Shown in pieces: positions 8,300 to 15,517 of a DNA stretch of 64,000 bases (the first letter of the stretch is position 1; every line of letters starts with the position of its first letter). This DNA is from Rhodothalassiaceae bacterium (GTDB lineage: Bacteria > Pseudomonadota > Alphaproteobacteria > Sphingomonadales > Rhodothalassiaceae). The translations under genes were made by a program, and so were the position numbers. The DNA is taken from NCBI GenBank assembly GCA_026004935.1, contig BPKC01000001.1, positions 2,305,381 through 2,369,380 of the forward strand. The letters run 5' to 3'. The notes under the pieces are model-generated. The model searched no databases and was not told where the DNA came from. It saw only the letters and a program-made list of their open reading frames with translations.

Positions 8300-10485
8300 C
8301 GCGGCGCCAGCCCGCCCACCGGCGCGGACCGGCCGGCCGCCGCAACCCGTGCGCGCGCCTCCGTGACGGGCACCTCGACAACCCGCCCGCCGCCCACGAG
8401 GAACACCCGGTCGGCGCGGGCCAGCAGGGTTTCGCGGTGGGCCACCGAGATGCGCGTGACGGACAGCGAGTCCAGCATGTCGAGCACGCGCCGCTCGGTA
8501 TCCGGGTCGAGATTGGCCGTGCCCTCGTCCAGGATCAGGATGCGCGGCCGGCGGTAGAGGGCGCGTGCCAGCAGCACCCGCTGCTTCTGGCCGCCCGAGA
8601 GCACCGTGCCCATGTCGCCGATGAGCGAGTCATAGCCCATGGGCATGGTGGCGATCTCGTCATGGACCTGGGCGAGGCGCGCGCATTCCTCGATGCGGGC
8701 GAGATCCGCCTCCGGATCGAAGAAGGAGATGTTGTCGGCGATCGAGCCGGAAAGCAGCGCATCCTCCTGCATCACCGCGCCGATCTGGCTGCGGTAGGCG
8801 GCAAGCCCGAAGGTCGTGAGCGCGATGCCGTCGACGAGGACCCGCCCCGCGCTCGGCTGAAACAAGCCGGCCATGATCTTGACGAGAGTCGTCTTGCCGC
8901 CGCCCGACGGCCCGATGAAGACGACATGTTCGCCCGTCGCGATCTCGAGCGTCACGTCCTTCAGCACCCAGGGCTCGCCCTCGGCATAGCGGAAGGAGAC
9001 GTTCTCGAGGGCGAGCGCGCCGGCGACGGGCCGAACGCCCGTCAGGGAGCGCACGGCGTCGCCGCCCGCGGGCTCCGGCTCGGCGAGCGCGATGTCGGCG
9101 ATGCGCTCCAGATGCAGGTCGAGCAGACGGAACTCGATCAGCCGTTCGACGAGCTTGACCGCCTTGTCGATGAAGTTCTGCTTATAGCTCATGAAGGCGA
9201 ACAGCATGCCCACCGTCAGCTCGCCCGCCATCACCGCCCGCGCGCCGAGATAGATGACCAGCACGTTCTCCAGACCGAACAGCAGCGTATTGGCGGCCTC
9301 GAAGCCGATGTTCAGCCGGCCGACGCGGATGCCGGCGTTGATGCGCTCGGCGTAGCGGTTCTGCCAGACGGCCTCCCGTTCCGCCTCGCGCGCGAACAGC
9401 TTGATGGACTGGATCGCGCGCACGCTTTCCATGAAGTTGGTCTGTTCCTTCGCGGCGGCGACGATCTGCTCCTCGTTGCGCTGGCGGAAGGCGCGGTAGA
9501 GGCCGAGTCTGAGCAGCAGATAGAGACCGAGCGCGGCCAGCACGACGAGCCCCAGCTTCCACGAATAGACGAAGATCAGGATGAGAGTCGCCACCGCCAT
9601 GACGCCGTCGACGACGGCCGACACCAGGCCCTGGGTGAAGAGATCGCGGATGGGGCCGGTGGAGGAGAAGCGCGAGACGATGTCGCCGATGTGCCGCTTC
9701 TCGAACCAGGAAAGCGGCAGGCGCAGCGTGTGGCGGAAGAGATTGGCGACCATCTGGAAGCCCAGCTGATTGGCCGCATAGAGGATGACGGTGCCGCGCA
9801 GGGCCTGGGTGCCGGTGTGGATGAGCACGAGAAGCCCGAAGCCGATGGCGAGCACCAGCAGGAAGTCGGCGTCGAACTTGACCAGCACCTCGTCGACCAC
9901 GAGCTGCATGTAGAACGGGGCGACCAGGGCGAAGATCTGAAGCAGCGCGGACAGCACCAGCACCTGCACGATCGCGCCGGCAAGCCCGTGCGCGCGCGTC
10001 CACAGGTCGGTCAGCCTCAGCTTCGCCTTTTCCTTGCGGGGCCGGAAGCCCGGCGCGGGCATGACCTCGAGCGCCACGCCCGTGAAGTGGGGCGAGATCT
10101 CGTCCAGCGTCATCCGGCGCACGCCGTGGGCGGGATCGTGGATGACGGCGGTGCGCCCTCGGACCTCCTTGAGGACCACGAAATGATTCATGTCCCAGTG
10201 CAGGATCGCGGGGATGGCGAGATGGGGCAGCGCCTCGAGCTCGGCCCTCAGCGGCCGGCAGGCGAGATCGAGGCGGGCGGCGATGGCGATCAGCTGCTTG
10301 AGATTGGCGCCCTTCAGGGAGACGGAATGGCGCCGGCGCAGGGTGTTGAGGTCGGTCTCGAAGCCATAGTAGCCGGCGATCATCGCAAGACAGGCCAGCG
10401 CGCATTCGCTCGCCTCGTTCTGGCGCACGAAGAGCAGCCGCCGGCGGCCCGAAAACTGCAGCAGATCGAGAACGCGCCCGTTCAC
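8296..10485 (-). CDS. C39-peptidase ABC exporter (PCAT/bacteriocin exporter)
   Basis: Bifunctional inner-membrane exporter that cuts double-glycine leaders and exports the peptide. In 729 aa: N-terminal C39 protease (catalytic Cys28 in RQNEASECALAC, His101 in DMNHFVVL, Asp117 in IHDPAHG), a six-helix ABC membrane domain about residues 165-440, and an ATPase with GPSGGGKTT, VMQED Q-loop, LSGGQKQR, LILDEGTANLD and an AHR switch. The start is taken as GTG 10485, where homology to C39 begins; the longer frame adds only Arg/Ala-rich codons. All three double-glycine precursors upstream are on this strand and point toward it, so they are its likely substrates. No HlyD-type adaptor or TolC gene is in the window. 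Confidence 0.93.
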   Translation of the reverse strand: MNGRVLDLLQFSGRRRLLFVRQNEASECALACLAMIAGYYGFETDLNTLRRRHSVSLKGANLKQLIAIAARLDLACRPLRAELEALPHLAIPAILHWDMNHFVVLKEVRGRTAVIHDPAHGVRRMTLDEISPHFTGVALEVMPAPGFRPRKEKAKLRLTDLWTRAHGLAGAIVQVLVLSALLQIFALVAPFYMQLVVDEVLVKFDADFLLVLAIGFGLLVLIHTGTQALRGTVILYAANQLGFQMVANLFRHTLRLPLSWFEKRHIGDIVSRFSSTGPIRDLFTQGLVSAVVDGVMAVATLILIFVYSWKLGLVVLAALGLYLLLRLGLYRAFRQRNEEQIVAAAKEQTNFMESVRAIQSIKLFAREAEREAVWQNRYAERINAGIRVGRLNIGFEAANTLLFGLENVLVIYLGARAVMAGELTVGMLFAFMSYKQNFIDKAVKLVERLIEFRLLDLHLERIADIALAEPEPAGGDAVRSLTGVRPVAGALALENVSFRYAEGEPWVLKDVTLEIATGEHVVFIGPSGGGKTTLVKIMAGLFQPSAGRVLVDGIALTTFGLAAYRSQIGAVMQEDALLSGSIADNISFFDPEADLARIEECARLAQVHDEIATMPMGYDSLIGDMGTVLSGGQKQRVLLARALYRRPRILILDEGTANLDPDTERRVLDMLDSLSVTRISVAHRETLLARADRVFLVGGGRVVEVPVTEARARVAAAGRSAPVGGLAPR

Positions 10486-10852
10486 CCCCGCCTGTCGCCC
10501 CTTCGCACCCTGCCCCGCCCGCTCGCCTGCAACCCCGCTGCATGCCGCGCGGCGGCGGCGTGCGGACGCCGCGCATGCCCGGCCCGCGCGTGACCGCAGC
10601 CTTGGCCGCGGCCGCGCCTCTCGACCCATGCTGGCACGACGTTCACCCCGCTCCCGCTTCTAGCCGCATGGCCAGGCGCTGTCCAGCCTCTCCACCGCAA
10701 CCTCCGACTGTCATTATCTTTAGATCCATAGATATAATTGTAGAAAAAATCAATCACCCCCTTATCTGTAATTTGAGCAAAGAGACTTAATGAGTTTAAA
10801 ATTTTAATCATATCGAAGAAATATAGACATACATAGAACGCGAAAATAGACA
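10486..10852. other. AT-rich gap upstream of exporter
   Basis: 367 bp between the exporter start and membrane protein A. The part from about 10720 to 10860 is strongly AT-rich and continues the composition of the adjacent membrane-protein gene, whereas 10486-10690 returns to high GC. Minus-strand hexamers resembling TTGATT and TATATC occur but I would not assign a promoter. The composition step probably marks one edge of the acquired island. Confidence 0.4.
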
Positions 10853-11455
10853 CTATTTTAAATTGCGCTGCAATACGGCTGTGTCGCATCCATCTTTGGT
10901 GAGACGCATCGAAATAAGAGAGGCAATTATCCCCATTGGCATAATCCAAATAGCAAATATAAATAAGAGTATGGAAAAACGGCCATCTAAACCAATGTCA
11001 ATTGCCATATTGATAAGCCCATAATTAAACGCCAGAACCAGCAAATTATTTATAAATCCACTCAATCTGGCCAAAGAAACATATACGCACATAAACACCG
11101 CCATCGTGACAATATTTGGTCTGTTATATATTGGCCTGCCTCGTCCAAGTTTCCAGAACTCCCATCCAAATCTTGCGTATTTACAGCGATTTATTGCCAT
11201 GATAATGTACGTAATCATAGTTATGAGGAAATCAGAAATAAGTGCATACCTCAATATGCTGAATGCGATCTCACCACGCGTTTTCCCAGCGTGTAGACTT
11301 GTCCATTCCAATGAGGGATCGACCACACTGGTCGCGATATCAAGTGCAACCGCACCAGTTACCATCAGGGCAGGCACGACGAAAGCGCGGCAGCGGAGCG
11401 GCCGTAGAGCCATCTCAGCCAGACTGCAGGACGTTGTTCGGGCTGACGTCTCCAT
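10853..11455 (-). CDS. Membrane protein A, candidate immunity protein
   Basis: About 200 aa, four to five predicted membrane spans, with no family I recognise. It is clearly paralogous to the protein at 14582-15193: shared blocks include RAFVVP near the N-terminus, ALD..T, LEW, FG.EF..LG, SGF.NN and FNYG.INMA.D.GL. Both sit about 40 bp downstream of a precursor ending in the CxCxC motif, so a cognate immunity or peptide-handling role is the best inference. The ATG at 11455 is preferred over a GTG 6 nt upstream because GGAAG is well placed. The coding region is unusually AT-rich (24 of 60 bases are G/C at 10981-11040) in a very GC-rich chromosome, which suggests transfer. Confidence 0.72.
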   Translation of the reverse strand: METSARTTSCSLAEMALRPLRCRAFVVPALMVTGAVALDIATSVVDPSLEWTSLHAGKTRGEIAFSILRYALISDFLITMITYIIMAINRCKYARFGWEFWKLGRGRPIYNRPNIVTMAVFMCVYVSLARLSGFINNLLVLAFNYGLINMAIDIGLDGRFSILLFIFAIWIMPMGIIASLISMRLTKDGCDTAVLQRNLK

Positions 11456-11496
11456 CGGCACGCTTCCACTGCCGGCTTCGTGACGCTTTCAACGGC

Positions 11497-11760
11497 TCAA
11501 CTGTTCTCGCTTGAAGCGCCGCACTGGCAGTTGCACTCTACACTACCATTGTGAGCGGTCGCCGTGGCACTGGAGTTTGATTGAGCTGATTCGCGACCGA
11601 GAACATAGCCAAGCAAGCCTGTGATCACCCCGACGACGATGGGGGCAAGTGGAATCGCCCCTCCCTTGACTTCTTCCAGCTCCTCTCTGGTGAGCTCACG
11701 GATGGCGGGTGTGGTGGTGACGGGAAGGTCCCGTTCGAAGGTTGCAACAGCGGTCGTCAT
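11497..11760 (-). CDS. Double-glycine peptide precursor 1 (CxCxC core)
   Basis: An 87-aa bacteriocin-like precursor. The leader (residues 1-34) ends RELTREELEEVKGG, the canonical double-glycine signal read by C39 exporters. The 53-aa core has a hydrophobic stretch (about 35-55: IPLAPIVVGVITGLLGYVLG), then a Ser/Ala/Thr-rich linker and the tail GSVECNCQCGASSENS with Cys at 76, 78 and 80. No modification enzymes are nearby, so the cysteines may form disulfides or bind metal. The start has GGGGAG 6 nt upstream. Promoter and first ~24 codons are nearly identical to precursor 2; the core matches precursor 3. Membrane protein A follows 41 bp downstream. Confidence 0.87.
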   Translation of the reverse strand: MTTAVATFERDLPVTTTPAIRELTREELEEVKGGAIPLAPIVVGVITGLLGYVLGRESAQSNSSATATAHNGSVECNCQCGASSENS

Positions 11761-12100
11761 GAGTGACTCCCCTCATCTCCAGATTGCCGATGCATCCGGG
11801 GAATGGCAAGAGGCGCAAGACGCTCCGGAACCGTGGACCCGGCGGGACCATCCTTTGCCGGGCCACCCATGCCCGGCCGGGCGTCCCTGCCGCCTTGTCG
11901 GGAAGATGCCCCGCGACCGTCATCCGGGCGCCCCTCTTCCCCTCCCCGAATCACCCGGTGATCCCCACCGGGCATCCCTTCCATTACCCCCCCCCCCCCC
12001 GTTCCCTTTTGTCAAGCGCAGATCCGCTCCCGCACGCAACCGGCATGGGATCTTTGCCGCCATCTTCCCGGCCCCGAAGCGCGCAGCCGGCGCCCCAGAC
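11693..12100 (-). repeat. Promoter-leader cassette, copy 1
   Basis: 408-bp direct repeat covering the candidate promoter, about 216 nt of untranslated leader and the first codons of precursor 1. It matches 13245-13650 except for a few substitutions, three single-base indels and the length of the C tract, and matches copy 3 over about 300 bp. Hairpin arms at 11954-11960/11966-11972 (CCCGGTG/CACCGGG) and 11838-11843/11857-11862 are conserved in all copies. The indels break every reading frame across copies, so the leader is not translated. Confidence 0.92.
11983..12015 (-). promoter_or_regulatory. Promoter with G14 spacer tract, precursor 1
   Basis: Minus strand: TTGACA -35 (12010-12015) and GGTAAT -10 candidate (11983-11988, matching TATAAT at four of six positions), spacer 21 bp. 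The spacer contains part of an uninterrupted run of 14 G (11987-12000 on the plus strand reads C). Tract-length change would alter the spacing. -35 is perfect; the -10 is my choice and not proven. Confidence 0.6.
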
Positions 12101-12247
12101 AACGGCACCCGCAGGTCCACCGCCACACAGCCTGGCGCATCAGATTTCCCTATTCAGCAGGGCACTGAGCAATCGGCTCCGGGCACGGAGGGCGCAAGGA
12201 GAACCATGGAAGGCACCCGTTTGCCCTTTGCGCCCGGAGCCTTGCGC

Positions 12248-12415
12248 TCATGCGCCGCGCCCGATGCCGTTGGCGTCCTCATGCTGAACGACATCACCGT
12301 GATCATGGAAGGCCCCGTGCAGGTATCGGCCCATGTAGATGCCCATCAAAAAGATCAGGGCCCCGGCAACGATGACACCAAGCATGAATACGCCGAAGGG
12401 CACCTCAAATTTCAC
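12248..12415 (-). CDS. Small single-span membrane protein, His-rich tail
   Basis: A 55-aa ORF from GTG 12415 with GAGGGAG upstream. One transmembrane segment (about residues 8-27, FMLGVIVAGALIFLMGIYMG) is followed by a short polar tail rich in His and acidic residues (HGAFHDHGDVVQHED). It lies downstream of precursor 2 and membrane protein m2 on the same strand and just before cassette copy 1. Function unknown; an accessory or second immunity peptide of the island is possible. Codon support is limited by length. Confidence 0.5.
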   Translation of the reverse strand: MKFEVPFGVFMLGVIVAGALIFLMGIYMGRYLHGAFHDHGDVVQHEDANGIGRGA

Positions 12416-12618
12416 CAGCCTTCTCCCTCTTTTGGAGCAGCCGCCACCCGATGCTGCATCTGGATGGGCTGCTTCCATCAGTTTGCCCGGCTCGGCTCAG
12501 GGTCGGAGTTGCTGCTGGTCGAGTGGTCATGGAAAGCACCCTGAAGGGCGCGCCCCATCTCTACGCCTGTTTAAAAAAGACCGGCACCAGCAACGACCTT
12601 CGCCACCACCAGCTACGT

Positions 12619-12855
12619 TTACTGAAGAAACTTAGATGCTGCAAAGTTCGCTAGCTTGGTGGCAATGACGATAAAAATTGGAATAAATATTGCAGTAACG
12701 ATCACGGTAGTTGCTAGAATTTTCCTATTATCTTTATTCGACAAAACATGTTCTAACGATACCCTCGATACCCTCTCCAGAGAAAGTAGGGCAACCCAAC
12801 TGAAGGCTGCAAAGCAGCCAACCACGGTGATGGTAACAATCGCCCAGCCGGACAT
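12619..12855 (-). CDS. Two-span small membrane protein, candidate immunity for precursor 2
   Basis: 78 aa from ATG 12855, preceded by GAGGA at good spacing. Two hydrophobic segments (about 4-26 and 49-70) flank a charged middle containing VSLEHVLSNKDNRK. No recognisable family. It is the first gene after precursor 2 (134 bp gap) and is unrelated to membrane proteins A and B, which follow the CxCxC precursors. This pairing suggests a core-specific immunity protein. The gene is more AT-rich than the surrounding genome. Confidence 0.6.
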   Translation of the reverse strand: MSGWAIVTITVVGCFAAFSWVALLSLERVSRVSLEHVLSNKDNRKILATTVIVTAIFIPIFIVIATKLANFAASKFLQ

Positions 12856-12988
12856 GGTGGCATTCCTCGCTTCATATGCGCTGACCCATGCGTCAATCCG
12901 CAAGAGAGGGAGGCGGGACAAAGAGTCCTTACTCGAAGAGTGTGACAGCCTGGCCCGCCTCCCCCTTCCCTCCTACAACGCCCCAACA

Positions 12989-13312
12989 TTAAGCATTCGA
13001 GTCGAGAACGCGGGAGGCAACATATTCGGCCCCGATGAAAACGGCGGTCGCAAGAACTGCCGCCACGAGCCCTACACCCGTACCCGCGGCAGCGCCGACC
13101 AGCAGCGCTCTTCCGATTGTCGCTCCGGCCCTTATAGCGGCCCTTGCCACAAACCCTCCAGTGAGAAAGAAGCCGGTAGTTGCAGCCGCTGCAGCCGCGT
13201 CGCCCGCACTCGCTCCCGACACCCAGTCAATCTCCTCCACCGTCAGCTCACGGATGGCGGGTGTGGTGGTGACGGGAAGGTCCCGTTCGAAGGTTGCAAC
13301 AGCGGTCGTCAT
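12989..13312 (-). CDS. Double-glycine-type peptide precursor 2 (Ala/Gly-rich core)
   Basis: A 107-aa precursor. Residues 1-24 are identical to precursor 1; the leader then reads RELTVEEIDWVSGA, ending Gly-Ala rather than Gly-Gly, a variant accepted by some C39 peptidases. The 73-aa core has no cysteine and is rich in Ala and Gly, with long helical hydrophobic stretches (GRALLVGAAAGTGVGLVAAV) and small-residue spacing like class IIb or microcin-type pore-formers. It has its own copy of the promoter cassette and different downstream partners from precursors 1 and 3. Confidence 0.82.
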   Translation of the reverse strand: MTTAVATFERDLPVTTTPAIRELTVEEIDWVSGASAGDAAAAAATTGFFLTGGFVARAAIRAGATIGRALLVGAAAGTGVGLVAAVLATAVFIGAEYVASRVLDSNA

Positions 13313-13650
13313 GAGTGACTCCCCTCATCTCCAGATTGCCGATGCATCCGGGGAATGGCAAGAGGCGCACGACGCTCCGGAACCGCGGACCCGGCGGGAC
13401 CATCCTTTGCCGGGCCACCCATGCCCCGGCCGGGCGTCCCTGCCGCCTTGTCGGGAAGATGCCCCCGCGACCGTCATCCGGGCGCCCCTCTTCCCCTCCC
13501 CGAATCACCCGGTGATCCCCACCGGGCATCCCTTCCATTACCCCCCCCCCCGTTCCCTTTTGTCAAGCGCAGATCCGCTCCCGCACGCAACCGGCATGGG
13601 ATCTTTGCCGCCATCTTCCCGGCCCCGAAGCGCGCAGCCGGCGCCCAGAC
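13245..13650 (-). repeat. Promoter-leader cassette, copy 2
   Basis: 406-bp copy of the cassette. Identity with copy 1 extends from codon ~24 of the precursor through the leader, promoter and about 85 bp beyond the -35. Identity stops sharply inside the leader-peptide coding region, where the two precursors diverge, so the boundary of exchange lies within the gene. Confidence 0.92.
13537..13566 (-). promoter_or_regulatory. Promoter with G11 spacer tract, precursor 2
   Basis: TTGACA (13561-13566) and GGTAAT (13537-13542) with an 18-bp spacer, the closest of the three to the optimal 17. The G tract is 11 bases (13541-13551). If the promoter reading is right, this copy should be the most active as sequenced. 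Confidence 0.6.
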
Positions 13651-13738
13651 CATGTGATGGAGACGCCGCGCAGGCCGCCCTCACCCCTGCCCTGCGGATC
13701 TCGCCGCACTTGCCGCCGGGCAACCGGAGGACGAGACG

Positions 13739-14020
13739 TCAGGGGCCGCCGTAGAGCTTCCTAATGATGGGCAGGCCCACGACCGTCAGAACCGAAAAGA
13801 TCCCGAACATGACAGCCTTCATGCGACCGGACCAGGCTGTCCCCGCATGCAATGCCACCTCGGGCAGCAGGGCGAACGCCAACCATGCGGCAGCACCGAC
13901 CCCGCAAAAGACGAGGTAGAGCGTTCTTGGAGACCACGGATCCTTGCCTGAAGTCAGCAAGGAGACAAGGGCCAACGCCACGACCAGCGCCGCACCATAA
14001 CCGATCGTGCCTGCCTTCAT
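13739..14020 (-). CDS. Three-span small membrane protein
   Basis: 93 aa from ATG 14020 with GGAAAGG upstream. Three hydrophobic segments near residues 7-23, 33-53 and 68-87. No family recognised. It lies between membrane protein B / m4 and cassette copy 2, on the same strand, so it belongs to the island and may be cotranscribed with precursor 3. Function unknown. Confidence 0.55.
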   Translation of the reverse strand: MKAGTIGYGAALVVALALVSLLTSGKDPWSPRTLYLVFCGVGAAAWLAFALLPEVALHAGTAWSGRMKAVMFGIFSVLTVVGLPIIRKLYGGP

Positions 14021-14213
14021 TACCAGCCCTTTCCTTCCCTTCACGAACCGGGAGGAGACTGAAGAAATAAATCCTCCGATCCTTTCTCGCCTGCGTGCTC
14101 CCTGTAATGGAAGCGTCGTTCCGTTCCCATCCGCTGCTCTCTCCACCCACCACCGTTACTTGACAACCCGTCAGCGGGCCTAGAGAAGCTCCTTGCCCTC
14201 ATGCTCCTGACCC

Positions 14214-14474
14214 TCAGGTGTAAACCAAAAAAGCCAGGACGAATCCAATGCTTGCGGGGATCAGGGAGACGACGGCGGCCACCACCACATCCCGCAAAAG
14301 CGTCGGATGGAAGTGAACACGGTAGCGACCAGATGGATTTTCTTTTGTGCCACGCGTGGCGTCGCCAACGCCCAACCGCCGCTCGCCCGACTTTCTGCCA
14401 GCGGTGTAGGCACAGATCGCGAGGAAACTGATCGCCCAGGACCCCGCCGCAAACCAGAGCAGCTTGTCTGCCAC
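14214..14474 (-). CDS. Two-span small membrane protein
   Basis: 86 aa from GTG 14474, with GGGAGGG at proper spacing; upstream codons in the frame look non-coding. An N-terminal span (about 5-24) and a C-terminal span (about 62-85) flank a basic middle with GRKSGERRLGVGD and FHPTLLRD. No recognised family. It follows membrane protein B on the same strand. It could be part of an immunity or export-accessory set. Confidence 0.5.
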   Translation of the reverse strand: MADKLLWFAAGSWAISFLAICAYTAGRKSGERRLGVGDATRGTKENPSGRYRVHFHPTLLRDVVVAAVVSLIPASIGFVLAFLVYT

Positions 14475-14581
14475 CGTTGTTTCCCTCCCCTCTGGCCGCG
14501 CCCGTTTGAGGAGCGCGACGTGGCGAGGCCAGGCCCCCTTCCCATCTTGGCGTGCCGCAGAAGACGCCAAGCACCAAGACC

Positions 14582-15193
14582 TCAGGGGGTTGTCATTACG
14601 TCGTTGCGCGAGAAGCATCGTGGAAGGACCCCGTCGTAGGTAAGACATCGCGTTAACCACACTGCCACTGGAAACGCAAAGAGTGACCACCCCGCTACAA
14701 CAAACATCAATATGTTCGCCGACCCGGAAAGACCCATGTCCTTCGCCATGTTGATGAATCCGTAATTGAAAAGGAGAACCATTACGTTATTAACAAATCC
14801 ACTGAATCGGATTAGCGACATAGATACAGTTGCAAAAATAATCAACGTTGTCAAGTTATGTTTGTCGTATATTATATGATCTTTTCCCAATCTAAAAAAT
14901 TCTTTACCAAATTTCGAATATACACATTTTGTGACATACATCGCAGTATACAATATCGTAACGACCAAAAGATCGGCAAACATCGCGAATGTAAACATCT
15001 TTCCTAGGAGCTGTTCTCCATCGAGCCCTCTGTACAACGGATTCCATTCTAACTGCAGCTGCGAAATTGTGGTGCCAACATCAAGCGCGAGCGCAACTAC
15101 AACCATCACCGATGGAACCACAAAAGCCCGGCGTCGGAACGGCCGAACGGCATTCCGAGCAACATCTGCTAAAACGTTGCGCGGTACTGCCAT
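14582..15193 (-). CDS. Membrane protein B, candidate immunity protein
   Basis: 203 aa, four to five spans, paralogue of membrane protein A across its length (RRAFVVP, ALDVGT, LEWNPL, FG.EFFRLG, SLIRFSGFVNN, LLFNYGFINMAKDMGLSG). It directly follows precursor 3, whose CxCxC core resembles precursor 1, so both copies keep the same precursor-membrane protein pairing. Start: GGAAGG places best with the ATG at 15193; another ATG is 9 nt upstream. The gene is extremely AT-rich for this chromosome (16 G/C in the 60 bases 14881-14940). Confidence 0.72.
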   Translation of the reverse strand: MAVPRNVLADVARNAVRPFRRRAFVVPSVMVVVALALDVGTTISQLQLEWNPLYRGLDGEQLLGKMFTFAMFADLLVVTILYTAMYVTKCVYSKFGKEFFRLGKDHIIYDKHNLTTLIIFATVSMSLIRFSGFVNNVMVLLFNYGFINMAKDMGLSGSANILMFVVAGWSLFAFPVAVWLTRCLTYDGVLPRCFSRNDVMTTP

Positions 15194-15238
15194 GATGGCC
15201 ATCCTTCCGCCGGGCTTTCGCGTCGACCGAATATCTTG

Positions 15239-15517
15239 TCAGTTGCTGTTGCTTTGGCTGTTCGCTCCACACTGGCAGTTGCACTCGACTGTGCCGTCAT
15301 GGGCCGTGGCTGTTGCCGTGGCCTGGGATTCGGCCGTGTCCCTGCCGACGAAGTACCCAACAACTGCCCCGACAATTGCTATGGCCCCATAAACCACGAT
15401 AGGGGCAACACCCCCCTTTACCTCCTCGCACTCCTCCATGGTGAGCTCGCGGATGACGGGTGTGGCGGTCGTGGCGCCGGCAAGGTTCCGGTCCAAGGTT
15501 GCAACAGCGGTCGTCAT
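15239..15517 (-). CDS. Double-glycine peptide precursor 3 (CxCxC core)
   Basis: A 92-aa precursor, leader 1-36 ending IRELTMEECEEVKGG, with a Cys in the leader at position 30. The core carries a hydrophobic span (about 38-57), then ATATATAHDGTVECNCQCGA and a Ser/Asn tail; core cysteines at 79, 81 and 83. Compared with precursor 1, the linker and motif (ATA-AH-G-VECNCQCGA) are kept while hydrophobic and terminal residues vary, which points to functional constraint on the motif. Promoter cassette copy 3 precedes it and membrane protein B follows 45 bp downstream. Confidence 0.87.
   Translation of the reverse strand: MTTAVATLDRNLAGATTATPVIRELTMEECEEVKGGVAPIVVYGAIAIVGAVVGYFVGRDTAESQATATATAHDGTVECNCQCGANSQSNSN

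Noticed and set aside
7369-10593. Long plus-strand frame opposite the C39 exporter
   Set aside because: It is the antisense of a gene with a full set of ABC and C39 motifs; such long antisense frames are expected at high GC.
10482-10949. Minus-strand frame between exporter and membrane protein A
   Set aside because: It straddles the 3' end of membrane protein A and changes composition halfway; no start site or motif supports it.
11757-11984. 75-codon frame across cassette 1 leader whose stop overlaps the precursor ATG
   Set aside because: The equivalent frame is broken by single-base indels in copies 2 and 3, so it is not coding.
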